DNA from: Halioglobus sp.
Lineage (GTDB): Bacteria > Pseudomonadota > Gammaproteobacteria > Pseudomonadales > Halieaceae
DNA length: 64,000 nt
Direction of reading: 5' to 3'
Assembly (NCBI GenBank): GCA_028825045.1
Contig: JAPKAY010000007.1
Coordinates: forward strand, 41,195 to 105,194
The position numbers and the translations under genes are program-made. This document shows, in pieces, positions 1 to 9,901 of this stretch (the first letter of the stretch is position 1; every line of letters begins with the position of its first letter). The notes beneath the pieces were generated by a model. It did no database searches, had not been told where the DNA came from, and worked only from the letters and a program-made list of their open reading frames with translations.

Positions 1-538
1 TCAGCATCACCCCTTTGGAACGCCCGGTGGTACCACCTGTATAGACAATGGCTGCAAGATCATCGCCACCAAAAGGACAGTCACTGATACGCTCCCCGCT
101 CTTCAACACTGCCTCGTAGCCAACAAATCCATTGGGTATATCGCCGTCACCGACATAAATCAGAGTCTGAATCGAGGAACAAAGGCGTGCCAGTTCGCGG
201 GCAATTTCAACATTGTCTGTGTCCACCACTAATGCTGCGGGCTCACAGTCACCCAGACACGGAGTCAACTCCATCTTCGTCCAACGCCAGTTCAAAGGAA
301 CCGGCACCACGCCCAACCAGAGCGAGCCATACAACAGTTCGGCCATGGCAGCGCTGTTGTGCGAGAGAATCGCCAGACGGTCGCCCTCCTTCAGGCCCAG
401 TTCCCTTAAGCCGCCGGCCAGTTGTTCACAGCGCTGCAATACGTCCTTCCAGGTCCTGGTTTTCCCCTCGAAGGTAATCCCCGGCCGATTAGGAAACTCG
501 TGAGCTACCCGTTGCAAAATGTGTGGCAATTTCATCAT
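1..538 (-). CDS. AMP-dependent acyl-CoA synthetase/ligase, N-terminal part (continues past the window start)
   Basis: Own reverse-strand reading from ATG near 538: MMKLPHILQRVAHEFPNRPGITFEGKTRTWKDVLQRCEQLAGGL...AAIVYTGGTTGRSKGVML; the P-loop-like YTGGTTGRSKG motif is typical of the ANL superfamily. Confidence 0.85.
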   Translation of the reverse strand, partial: MMKLPHILQRVAHEFPNRPGITFEGKTRTWKDVLQRCEQLAGGLRELGLKEGDRLAILSHNSAAMAELLYGSLWLGVVPVPLNWRWTKMELTPCLGDCEPAALVVDTDNVEIARELARLCSSIQTLIYVGDGDIPNGFVGYEAVLKSGERISDCPFGGDDLAAIVYTGGTTGRSKGVML

Positions 539-551
539 TGATTGTTTTCCT

Positions 552-2594
552 CTAGACCTCGCCATCGGTGAGTTGGAGTTGCCCGGCCAATTCCACAAAG
601 TAATTCATCGCCAGCGGATTAGCGATGGCACCTTTATTGAGTGCCTTTTCAGCGGCAACACCCAATAGCAGTTTCTTGATCGGCACCTCCATCTTTTTCC
701 CGGTCAGCGTGTAAGGTACTTCATCAATAACATAAACCTTGTCGGGAACGTGGCGCGGTGAGCATTGCTGCGACAGTGTTCGACGAGTTTCGCTAATCAA
801 GTCGTCCGTTAACTCATAGCCCTCCTGCAATACGATGAACAAAGGCATATAAAAACGCGCACCGGGCAGTTCAAGGCTGACAATCAGGCTATCCTTAATC
901 TGCGGTAAGGATTCAATAGCACGATAAATTTCGGCGGTGCCAATGCGAACGCCAAATCGATTAAGCGTCGCATCACTGCGGCCTGAGATGACATAGCCGC
1001 CATGCTCTGTAAGGCGAATGAGGTCGCCGTGACGCCAGAGTCCGGAAAATTCTGCGAAATAGCTATCGTGATAACGCTCACTTTTGGGGTCTGCCCAGAA
1101 ATATAAGGGCATTGAGGGCATGGGCTGTGCGATCACCAGTTCACCGTCTTCGCTCACAGGGAGAATCTGCCCCTTCTCATCAAGTACGCGCACGTCTACA
1201 CCCAGGCAGGCGCATTGGATTTCACCCGCATAAACCGGAAGATCTGGCGAGCCTGCGACAAACGCACTGCAAATGTCTGTGCCACCGCTCATGGAAATAA
1301 TGTGAAGGTCACAGTGAACATGCTGATAGAACCAAGCAAATGTCTCGGGCGCTGATGGTGAACCCGTTAGCGCGATAGTCTTCACGCTCTGCAAATTATG
1401 GTTAACGCAAGGCGAATAGCGTGCCTGAATAAGTGAATTGACGTAGCTGGGATTAGCACCGAAATAACTTACCTGATGACGCTCGCACAGGTCCCAGAGC
1501 CGATCGTGATTCGGATACGAGGGGCAACCGTCGTAGACCACGACAGCCGCGCCGGCCATCATGCCTCCCAACAAAATATTGAACATCGCCCAACCTGTGG
1601 TGGTTACAAAAAACTTTACCGATTGGGGATTCACATCATCGTGCAACCAGGCATATTTTACGAACTCGACCAGCACACCGCCTTGGCTGTGGACAATACC
1701 CTTTGGTATACCAGTAGTACCAGAGCTGTACATAATCCACAGGGGGGCGCTAAAGGGTACTGCTTCAAACCGAAACGTCTCGTAAGTAATATCAATCCAT
1801 GACAGACAGTCGTACCAGAGCGTGACTTTGCATTCTTTGAAGCCCTCTGGAAGAACCGGTTCAGCTGCATCTCCCCAGGGTAGGTAAATGAGCTCTGTCA
1901 GCGACGGAATCGATTGAACGATCGTCGCCAATTCCGCACCGCGCGCAAACGCCTTGCCATTGTAGCGGTAGGCAGACACCGCAAAAATGATCTTCGGCTG
2001 AATCTGTTCAAAGCGCTCTACAACGCCTTTGGCACCAAAATCCGGTGAACAACTGGACCACACCGCGCCGACACTGGCACTGGCCAGGAGGGCCACTACC
2101 ACCTCTACCGACATCGGCATATAGGCCACTACCCGGTCACCGGGCAGGACGCCCGCATTGCGCAAATAGCTGGCGAGTCGCACAACCTGCTCCCGCAGTT
2201 CGCACCAGCTCAGAGAAATGGGTGCCACACTTTCTGACTCAGCAATAATCGCGGCCCGCGCTATGTCGCCGCGATCGCCCTGGCGCAGAAGGTATTCAGC
2301 AAAGTTTAGTTCAGCGCCCTCAAACCAACTTGCACCTGGCATGCCAGAACAGGCAAGCACCTGTTGGTACGCCTGCCCGGGAGCGATATCATAGAATCGC
2401 CATATAGCCTCCCAGAATACGGCTACGTCGGAGAGGGACCATCGCCACAGGGCGTTATAATCCATGAGTTGCTGCTGATACTCAGCGTTAACCCATAGGC
2501 GAAATTCAGTTATGCCGGATTTTTCGATCCGCTCAGAGGTAGGCTGCCAGAGTAAATCACCGGCCTTACGCCCTGCCAAATACTCGTCTGCCAT
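552..2594 (-). CDS. acetoacetyl-CoA synthetase (acetoacetate--CoA ligase)
   Basis: 680 aa; YSSGTTGIPKGIVHS motif, WFEGAELNFAEYLL N-terminal motif and C-terminal TLTGKKMEVPIKKLL typical of AACS. Confidence 0.9.
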   Translation of the reverse strand: MADEYLAGRKAGDLLWQPTSERIEKSGITEFRLWVNAEYQQQLMDYNALWRWSLSDVAVFWEAIWRFYDIAPGQAYQQVLACSGMPGASWFEGAELNFAEYLLRQGDRGDIARAAIIAESESVAPISLSWCELREQVVRLASYLRNAGVLPGDRVVAYMPMSVEVVVALLASASVGAVWSSCSPDFGAKGVVERFEQIQPKIIFAVSAYRYNGKAFARGAELATIVQSIPSLTELIYLPWGDAAEPVLPEGFKECKVTLWYDCLSWIDITYETFRFEAVPFSAPLWIMYSSGTTGIPKGIVHSQGGVLVEFVKYAWLHDDVNPQSVKFFVTTTGWAMFNILLGGMMAGAAVVVYDGCPSYPNHDRLWDLCERHQVSYFGANPSYVNSLIQARYSPCVNHNLQSVKTIALTGSPSAPETFAWFYQHVHCDLHIISMSGGTDICSAFVAGSPDLPVYAGEIQCACLGVDVRVLDEKGQILPVSEDGELVIAQPMPSMPLYFWADPKSERYHDSYFAEFSGLWRHGDLIRLTEHGGYVISGRSDATLNRFGVRIGTAEIYRAIESLPQIKDSLIVSLELPGARFYMPLFIVLQEGYELTDDLISETRRTLSQQCSPRHVPDKVYVIDEVPYTLTGKKMEVPIKKLLLGVAAEKALNKGAIANPLAMNYFVELAGQLQLTDGEV

Positions 2595-2606
2595 CGCCGC
2601 GCGCCC

Positions 2607-3746
2607 CTAGGCCACGATCTCGAGTTGCTCATAGCGACTGCAGTGGTAGTCCTGATTGCCGAACAGGATATCAATCGTCATCAAGCGTTTATAATAGTGT
2701 CCGACCGCATACTCGTTAGTCATACCTACACCCCCATGCAGCTGCGTGGCACCCTGCCCTACGACCAACCCCGCCTTACCTACCCGCACTTTCGTTGCCG
2801 CCACCATCAGCGCACTGTCTTCATCCCTATCGCGCAAACGCATGGCAAGCACATCAGACATGGATTTAGCCATTTCCGCTTCCATGTACATATCCACCCA
2901 ACGGTGCTGCAACACCTGGAAACTTCCGATAGGAACGCCGAATTGCTCACGCACCCGAATATAGTCTCTGGTGATGTCATTGGCAGCCGCCATCGCGCCA
3001 ACGGCTTCCGCGCAGACGGCACTAATAACTAGGTCCAGCGCGCTTTCAATCGCCTCCAACGCCACCCCTTTCTGGCCTAACAGGGCGCTTGCCGGCAAAT
3101 TTACATCGCTGAAAAAAAAGTCGCTGGCCCACTGACCGTCAAGTGTCTTGTAATCTTTGCGGCTCACGCCTTGCAAGTCCTGATCCAGAATAAACAGGGA
3201 GATGCCCTCACGCGACCGGTCAGCACCGTGCGTTCTGGCCGAGACAATAATTTTATCGGCAGTACATCCCTGATAAACCACACACTTGTGCCCACTCAAT
3301 ACGAAGCCATCTGCGGTACTTTTTGCAGAGGTTTCAACATCGGCAGGATCAAAACGCGATTGGGGTTCCAGGTAGGCGACCGCCAACGTAAGTTCACCCG
3401 CCACAATTTGCGGGATAAGTCTCTCCTTCTGATCATGACTTGCGACAGCGGCCAGAAGACCACCGCCCATGACCACTGTGCTGAGATAGGGCTCAAGTAC
3501 CAGACCTCGACCCAGCGCTTCCATCACTATCGCCGTCTCAACCGGGCTACCATCAAAACCTCCATACTGTGCGTCGAAGGGCAACGCCAACCAACCCATC
3601 TCGGCAAATAACTTCCAGTTTTTTTCGCTGTACCCGAGCGTACTGAAAATAATTTCCTGGCGCGTTGAAAACGGATACTCACTCTTTACGAAGCGATCGA
3701 TACTATCCCTAAGAAGGCGCTGTTCTTCTGACAGTTCAAAGTCCAT
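2607..3746 (-). CDS. acyl-CoA dehydrogenase
   Basis: 379 aa; MDFELSEEQRLLRDSIDRFV...QLHGGVGMTNEYAVGHYYKRL. Confidence 0.9.
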   Translation of the reverse strand: MDFELSEEQRLLRDSIDRFVKSEYPFSTRQEIIFSTLGYSEKNWKLFAEMGWLALPFDAQYGGFDGSPVETAIVMEALGRGLVLEPYLSTVVMGGGLLAAVASHDQKERLIPQIVAGELTLAVAYLEPQSRFDPADVETSAKSTADGFVLSGHKCVVYQGCTADKIIVSARTHGADRSREGISLFILDQDLQGVSRKDYKTLDGQWASDFFFSDVNLPASALLGQKGVALEAIESALDLVISAVCAEAVGAMAAANDITRDYIRVREQFGVPIGSFQVLQHRWVDMYMEAEMAKSMSDVLAMRLRDRDEDSALMVAATKVRVGKAGLVVGQGATQLHGGVGMTNEYAVGHYYKRLMTIDILFGNQDYHCSRYEQLEIVA

Positions 3747-3748
3747 GG

Positions 3749-4939
3749 CTATCTCAACAATTGACGTGCAAGGATATTTCGTTGAATTTCATTTGAGCCG
3801 CCAAAAATGGTCGCTGCCCGACCATACAAGTGCTCGGCCATAATGCCCTGCATGTGCTGCGGACCGATCGACAGATAATCGCTGTCTATCGGCATCATAT
3901 CGTTCTCATAGGGCGCGCTGTACATACCGAGACTTTCCACCAGCAGTTTTTTAAGCCCCTGCTGTATCTCACTACCCTTGATTTTCAAAATGGACGACTC
4001 AAGACCGATCTTTTCTCCATGTAATTCCCGGGACAGGTAACGAAGCTCAGAGTATTCCAGCGCGCGCAGATCAATCTCCAGTGAGGTGAGACGCCGCTTG
4101 AAGTCGGCGCTGTCGATAAGGTGTCCATCGCCCACCCGTTGCTCAGCGGCAATTATTTTCAATCGTGCCACCAGATGACGGGACTGCGCAACCCGAGCGA
4201 CAAAATTTCGCTCTTTCTGCAACAGGTATTTCGCGTAGGTCCAACCCTTGTTCTCTTCCCCCACCAGGTTCTCGACCGGGACCCGAACATCTTCCAGGAA
4301 TACTTCATTGAGCGTATGGCCCATATCGAGACCAATAATGGGACGGATTTCTATGCCGGGTATTTTCATGTCAATCAGGATAAATGAAATGCCATCCTGC
4401 GCCTTCGCATCAGGATCTGTGCGCACCAGGCAAAACATCATGTCGGCCCAATGTGCATAACTGGTCCAGAGTTTCTGGCCATTAACGATGTATTGATCAC
4501 CGTCGCGAACAGCGCGGGTTTTCAGGCGCGCAAGGTCAGAGCCCGCACCGGGCTCTGAGTAACCCTGGCACCAGACATCATCACTCCTGAGAATTCGCGG
4601 CAGGTACCGCGCTTTTTGCGCATCGCTGCCAAAGGCTATCAGTACCGGGCCAAGCATTGTGATGCCGAAAGTCGGCAGGGGCGCGCAGGCGCTAGCAAAC
4701 TCTCGGGCAGCAATATACTTTTGCGTCAGAGACCAACCGGTACCGCCATATTCGACCGGCCAGTTCGGTGCCATCCAGCCCTGCTCATTGAGTATCTTCT
4801 GCCAGCGAATAAGATCTTCATTGCCGACGATATAACCGCACGCACAGCGATCACGGATGTCGACGGGCAGGCGCTGCACAAGGAAATTTCGCACCTCTTG
4901 CTGAAATGCCAGATCCGCTTCACTAAAGACCAGGTTCAA
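3749..4939 (-). CDS. acyl-CoA dehydrogenase
   Basis: 396 aa; WCQGYSEPGAGSDLARLKTRAVRDGDQYIVNGQKLWTSYAHWADMMFCLVRT and C-terminal FGGSNEIQRNILARQLL. Confidence 0.92.
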   Translation of the reverse strand: MNLVFSEADLAFQQEVRNFLVQRLPVDIRDRCACGYIVGNEDLIRWQKILNEQGWMAPNWPVEYGGTGWSLTQKYIAAREFASACAPLPTFGITMLGPVLIAFGSDAQKARYLPRILRSDDVWCQGYSEPGAGSDLARLKTRAVRDGDQYIVNGQKLWTSYAHWADMMFCLVRTDPDAKAQDGISFILIDMKIPGIEIRPIIGLDMGHTLNEVFLEDVRVPVENLVGEENKGWTYAKYLLQKERNFVARVAQSRHLVARLKIIAAEQRVGDGHLIDSADFKRRLTSLEIDLRALEYSELRYLSRELHGEKIGLESSILKIKGSEIQQGLKKLLVESLGMYSAPYENDMMPIDSDYLSIGPQHMQGIMAEHLYGRAATIFGGSNEIQRNILARQLLR

Positions 4940-5088
4940 TCGCTACGCCTCTCACCGGGTAAAAGTCTCCTTTCTGGATATACGTAAGCATACTATATAT
5001 AATCATGCACATCATATGTACGCGAATAAAATATCCCGCGTCACACACTAATAAACACCATAGCTTTAATCTTGGAGAACGTCTTCAG

Positions 5089-6015
5089 ATGAGTCAATTA
5101 CTGCAAGGAAAGGTCGTACTGGTCACCGGCGGCGGGCGCGGCGTTGGTCGCGACATTGCACTGCAGGCTGGACAGAGCGGTGCCAAAGTTATGGTCAGCG
5201 ACGTGGGAACCAGCATTACCGGCGATGGCACCGACACCACCGTAGCGGCAGAGGTTGCCGAGGAAATACGCGCCGCTGGCGGCGAGGCGTCTTCTTGCTC
5301 TGCCAACGTGACCGACCGCGTCGCCGTTCGCGCTATGGTTGAGCAATGTCTGGATGAGCTAGGCGGGCTAAATCATGTGGTAAACAATGCGGGCATTCTG
5401 CGAGACCGTATGTTTCACCGTATGTCTGACGAGGAGTGGGACGCGGTCATCGACGTCCATCTTAATGGCGCTTTTAATGTGAGTCGTGCCGCCTGTGAAC
5501 AATTCCGCAAACAGAACTCGGGCAGCATGCTACACATGACATCTACAGCGGGGCTAATCGGTAACCTGGGCCAGGCCAATTACTCTGCTGCAAAAATGGG
5601 CATTATTGGTTTGTCCCGCTCTATCTCCATCGATATGGCACGCAGTAATGTACGTTCCAATTGCCTTGCACCGTTCGCCTTCAGCCGCATGACCAATACC
5701 ATTCCCACCAAAGGTGGGGCTCAGAACCCCGATGAAGAACCCTATCTCGACAAAATCAAGAAAATGGGCTCGGAAAAGATCGCCCCACTAGTGATCGCCC
5801 TGGGGGCAGACCAGAGCAGCGATATTACTGGCCAGATATTTGCGGTACGCAGTAACGAGATTTTTCTCATCTCGCAGCCACGACCGGTGCGCAGCGTACA
5901 TCGCTCAGAAGGCTGGACACCAGAGAGTGTGCTCGAGCATGCAATGCCTGCCATGCGCGCAAGTTTTTACGGCGCAGACACTTCTCGGGATGTATTTAAT
6001 TGGGACCCTATATAG
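5089..6015 (+). CDS. SDR family oxidoreductase (3-hydroxyacyl-CoA dehydrogenase / 17beta-HSD4-like)
   Basis: TGGGRGVGRDIA, NNAG and YSAAK motifs; start set to ATG 5089 (GGAGA upstream) rather than the longer ORF at 5005. Confidence 0.88.
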   Translation: MSQLLQGKVVLVTGGGRGVGRDIALQAGQSGAKVMVSDVGTSITGDGTDTTVAAEVAEEIRAAGGEASSCSANVTDRVAVRAMVEQCLDELGGLNHVVNNAGILRDRMFHRMSDEEWDAVIDVHLNGAFNVSRAACEQFRKQNSGSMLHMTSTAGLIGNLGQANYSAAKMGIIGLSRSISIDMARSNVRSNCLAPFAFSRMTNTIPTKGGAQNPDEEPYLDKIKKMGSEKIAPLVIALGADQSSDITGQIFAVRSNEIFLISQPRPVRSVHRSEGWTPESVLEHAMPAMRASFYGADTSRDVFNWDPI

Positions 6016-6106
6016 GCGATAAGTGCGCCACATAAGGTCCGCCGCCTACACCACCCATAATTTAGCCGACTAACACCGAAGGCTGTTCAGCTGGAGTATT
6101 TCGTAA

Positions 6107-6568
6107 ATGACAAAAAGCAAAGAGTCTCTCGGCACGCTGTTTCAGGATATCGCCCGGCTCCGGGTATTTTGCTTTAACAATATGCTGAAAGACCTCGAGT
6201 TGACCGCCACACAGTCCTGGGTACTCTCTGCGTTAATGGAAAAAGAAGGAATCATTCAGGGCGATTTGGCACAAACTCTCGGAATTCGCGCAGTCACACT
6301 GGGCGGGCTTGTCGATCGTATGGAAAGTAAAAACTGGATCGAGCGACGTCCCGATGAAAAAGATCGCCGCGCAAAGCGTATCTGGCTGACCCCAAGCGGA
6401 CGCAAACTAAAGAAGGTTATTAATCAAAGCCTGGCGGATGTTCACAATATTGCCATTGGTGACCTTCCCAAAGAAAGTGTTGATCATTTGCAGGCGACCA
6501 TCAGCACAATCCGGGGAAATCTCCGACAGCATAAGGGCCAGCTAGAGAAAAATAATGGGACGCATTGA
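6107..6568 (+). CDS. MarR family transcriptional regulator
   Basis: 153 aa; winged-HTH MarR pattern LAQTLGIRAVTLGGLVDRMESKNWIERRPDEKDRRAKRIWLT. Confidence 0.9.
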   Translation: MTKSKESLGTLFQDIARLRVFCFNNMLKDLELTATQSWVLSALMEKEGIIQGDLAQTLGIRAVTLGGLVDRMESKNWIERRPDEKDRRAKRIWLTPSGRKLKKVINQSLADVHNIAIGDLPKESVDHLQATISTIRGNLRQHKGQLEKNNGTH

Positions 6569-7325
6569 CAGGAAGGTAGCCATTGTTACCGGTGGCGCGC
6601 AGGGTTTGGGCGAAGCGGCCGTAAAACGCCTGACCGAAGAAGGCGCGCAGGTAATTTTAAGTGATTCGAATTCGGAAACTGGCGCGGCGACTGCAAGCAA
6701 GCTCGGTGCAAAATACTATGAACACGACGTGCGCAACGAAGATCAGTGGGAGGCGCTTGTAACTCATACCTTGGATACGTTCGGCAGGCTCGACATTCTG
6801 GTCAATAACGCAGGCATTTTTACCAGCTGCCCGGTGGACGAAACGTCCCTGGAAGAGTTCAGACAGGTGATAGATATCAACCTCACTGGCTGCTTTTTAG
6901 GGTGTAAACATGGCGTGCGAGCCATGAAGAAAAACCCTGACGGCGCTGGTGGCTCCATCATAAACCTGTCTTCCGTCACCGGCCTGCGAGGCCAGATAGG
7001 CGGGGCCGCGTATACTTCCTCAAAAGGCGGAGTACGCCTGTTAACCAAGACTGTAGCGATTGAGAATGCAGCGCACCAAATTCGCTGTAACTCCATTCAC
7101 CCGGGCACCATGCTTACACCCATGTTGCAGGGGTTACTCGACGCCGCAGGCGATCAAGGTCCGGCTATCAAGGCACAGATGGAGAGCCAGCTCCCACTGG
7201 GACGCACTGGTGAAGCGCGCGATGTCGGTGATATGGTGCTTTTTCTAGCAAGCTCTGAAAGCCGCTATATTACTGGCGCCGAGATGGTGGTGGACGGCGG
7301 CATGACGGTTGGTCTACCATTCTAA
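6555..7325 (+). CDS. SDR family oxidoreductase
   Basis: 256 aa; TGGAQGLGEAA, NNAGIF, YTSSKGG, C-terminal ITGAEMVVDGGMTVGLPF. Confidence 0.92.
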   Translation: MGRIDRKVAIVTGGAQGLGEAAVKRLTEEGAQVILSDSNSETGAATASKLGAKYYEHDVRNEDQWEALVTHTLDTFGRLDILVNNAGIFTSCPVDETSLEEFRQVIDINLTGCFLGCKHGVRAMKKNPDGAGGSIINLSSVTGLRGQIGGAAYTSSKGGVRLLTKTVAIENAAHQIRCNSIHPGTMLTPMLQGLLDAAGDQGPAIKAQMESQLPLGRTGEARDVGDMVLFLASSESRYITGAEMVVDGGMTVGLPF

Positions 7326-7634
7326 GGGGAAGAGTTCCCGCAATCAGAGCAAAGTTAACACCGAACACTTTATTATCTGTACGATCGCCTTACCCGTTGT
7401 ACCTTGAGTCGGTAGGAACAAACGCTGAATAGTTAATGTGATTCAAGCCATTAGCAGAGCGTCGCGATAAGGGGAGGGGAGGTAAGCTACGCGCTCGAAT
7501 CACTGAGGGACGCAGCGCATTCCCGCTCTGGCTGGAATGCTTGGTGTACGGAGTATTGTAATTACCCTGTGGTCTACTATAGTTTTAGCAATTGATCTCG
7601 GCCACTGGCCAGGTTCGTTTGAGGGATTGACCTA

Positions 7635-8297
7635 GTGCACGTACTTCTTGTTGACGATCACCCCATGTTTCGGCAGGGGCTTAAATTCCTGCTGACTGAC
7701 TTGGACGAAAGCCTCCAATTCACCGAGGCCGGGAGCTGTGATCAGGCGCTAGACATGCTGCGAAAACAATCTGTAAATCTAATCCTGCTAGACCTCAATA
7801 TGCCGGGCACGAAAGGCATTGGGGCACTTCAGGCAGTCATCAAAGCAGCCCCCACGACGCCCCTGGCAGTACTCTCCGGAGAGGATCAACCTGCCCTGAT
7901 CAGGGAAGCCATAGAAGCAGGTGCTTCCGGCTTTGTACCAAAATCATCCACTTCACAAGCACTCGTTGGCGCCTTGCAACTGATTCTTACTGGAGGCATA
8001 TATTTACCCGAGAACGCGCTGGGAGAAGTAGCGGGGAAAGTGCCTGCAAGCGACTCGAGCAACACAAACCGTGCTGATCATGGCTCCAGGTTGTCTGACC
8101 GCCAAACCGCTGTCCTATTGCGCGCCATACAGGGGCAGCCAAACAAAGTGATAGCCAGGGAGCTGGGCATTGCGCAAGGCACGGTAAAAGCGCACCTGTC
8201 GGCAGTCTATAGAGTGCTGGGAGTAAACAACCGCACAGAGGCCGTATACGCGGCCGCAAAGCTCGGGCTAAGACCACCACTTCAGGATATCGGTTGA
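7635..8297 (+). CDS. LuxR/NarL-family response regulator
   Basis: Receiver domain (DDHPMFRQGL..LLDLNMPG..VLSG..FVPKSS) and LuxR-type HTH (IQGQPNKVIARELGIAQGTVKAHLSAVYRVLGVNNRTEAV); GTG start. Confidence 0.92.
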   Translation: MHVLLVDDHPMFRQGLKFLLTDLDESLQFTEAGSCDQALDMLRKQSVNLILLDLNMPGTKGIGALQAVIKAAPTTPLAVLSGEDQPALIREAIEAGASGFVPKSSTSQALVGALQLILTGGIYLPENALGEVAGKVPASDSSNTNRADHGSRLSDRQTAVLLRAIQGQPNKVIARELGIAQGTVKAHLSAVYRVLGVNNRTEAVYAAAKLGLRPPLQDIG

Positions 8298-8366
8298 TTG
8301 CTTGAGTGCCTCCCCCGGGTCCCAGGCGAGGCGCAGTGGTGACCTGACAGCTACCGCCGGTGCACC

Positions 8367-9710
8367 CTACAGAATTCCAACCGGCATGCTAAATCTGAAA
8401 CTGGTACCCTGGCCTGGCGCGGAAACAATCTCCAATTCCACCTTGAGGAGCTTGGCCAGGCGCCTGACAACGGAAAGACCCAGACCCAGCCCCTTGCCAG
8501 GACCCCCGCCCGGATTCTGAAGTTGGTAGAATTCCTCGAACACCCGCTCCTGCTCTTCCAGCGGTATTCCTACGCCCGTGTCTATCACCGCGATTTCCCA
8601 TCTATCGCTCTTCGCGACCGCCACCACCCGTACGCTACATTTTCTATTATGTGTTACCGCGTTGGTTAATAGGTTGCGCACCAAAAGCTCAAACAGCGCA
8701 GGATCTGATCGGACAATGGCTTCTGATGGGCATTCGACCTGCAAATTAATAGCGGCAGCATTCGCGATAGTCTGTATTTCCCCACACAATCGATCAAGGG
8801 ACTCACTTAAATCGAATAGGGAAATTTTTACCGACACAACCCCGGCATCCAGTTTAGAAATATCTAACAGCGAGTCCAGCTGGGACGACAGCGCCATCAC
8901 TGCCGCTTCTATATTGATGGAGATTTCCCGTGTTCGATCATTCAATTGGTGCATGCGCAGCGACGCACTAAACAGGGAAAGTGCATGAAGCGGCTGACGT
9001 AAGTCATGACTGGCGTCCGCCAGAAATCGCGTCCTCGCCAGGCCTGCCGTCTCCGCTTCGTCCAGGGCCAGCGCAAGGGCGGCATGGTTAGCAAAAAACA
9101 CCTCGTTCATACGGTACAGGCGCTTGCTGATCAACCATAGGGTAACGCTGTAGGCACAGCCAACAAGGGCAATCAAAATCCCCAGGGTACCTGCGGGTCC
9201 ATAAAGGCCACTCCATGCCCACAACATATACACCGGCACCAGGGTAAGCCATATATGCGAAAGCGTGTACGGTGCCCAGCCAACAGCGGCGACAATGGAA
9301 CCCACGCCAATACCGACAAAAATCATGGTCTGAACAGCGGCTTCAAAGGGGGTAAAAAACGGAAAGGCCAGCAGGGATAGGCTTTGTATTCCTATACTGA
9401 CACTATTCACTACAGCGGCTTCACGGGCACTGCGTTTAGCAGGACGGTGAGTGAGCAGTGGTAGACGTGGCAGACGATGCATTCGATAGAACTGGGTAAT
9501 GACTACCAGGCTTAGCCAACCACCCCACACCCAGGGCATATCGGGTAGTTGCTGATACAGCATATACGCCACTAGGCTCATCGACATTATAATGACGTAG
9601 GGGGACGATCTGACCTCGCTGGCGATAATATTCAGCAGTTCCTCGTCCAGAGTAATCGCCCTGTGCGTGCTCATCGTCGCCTCGGACCATTCATTACAGG
9701 CAGCAAGCAC
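8367..9710 (-). CDS. membrane sensor histidine kinase
   Basis: 447 aa; several TM segments, H-box FLADASHDLRQPLHALSLF, N-box LLTNAVTHN, G-boxes DTGVGIP and GLGLGLSVV. Confidence 0.92.
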   Translation of the reverse strand: MLAACNEWSEATMSTHRAITLDEELLNIIASEVRSSPYVIIMSMSLVAYMLYQQLPDMPWVWGGWLSLVVITQFYRMHRLPRLPLLTHRPAKRSAREAAVVNSVSIGIQSLSLLAFPFFTPFEAAVQTMIFVGIGVGSIVAAVGWAPYTLSHIWLTLVPVYMLWAWSGLYGPAGTLGILIALVGCAYSVTLWLISKRLYRMNEVFFANHAALALALDEAETAGLARTRFLADASHDLRQPLHALSLFSASLRMHQLNDRTREISINIEAAVMALSSQLDSLLDISKLDAGVVSVKISLFDLSESLDRLCGEIQTIANAAAINLQVECPSEAIVRSDPALFELLVRNLLTNAVTHNRKCSVRVVAVAKSDRWEIAVIDTGVGIPLEEQERVFEEFYQLQNPGGGPGKGLGLGLSVVRRLAKLLKVELEIVSAPGQGTSFRFSMPVGIL

Positions 9711-9773
9711 ATGGTGTTTCGCATTTGCCTATAAGTCCACACAGGCTTCTTGGAAGAACAGTTCATGAATTGA

Positions 9774-9786
9774 GTGTACCGTACAC
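9774..9786. promoter_or_regulatory. perfect palindrome GTGTAC-C-GTACAC upstream of the histidine kinase gene
   Basis: 13-bp dyad, about 64 bp upstream of the minus-strand start at 9710. Confidence 0.35.
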
Positions 9787-9901
9787 AATCAGTGAGCGTC
9801 GATCGACCAGAAAATTCGCCAGTGCAAGCCGGCCGCAGGGTACGCTACAACCAGACACGACCGGCCACATTCAATAGGTGAGCAGGTTTCAAAACTGAAG
9901 A

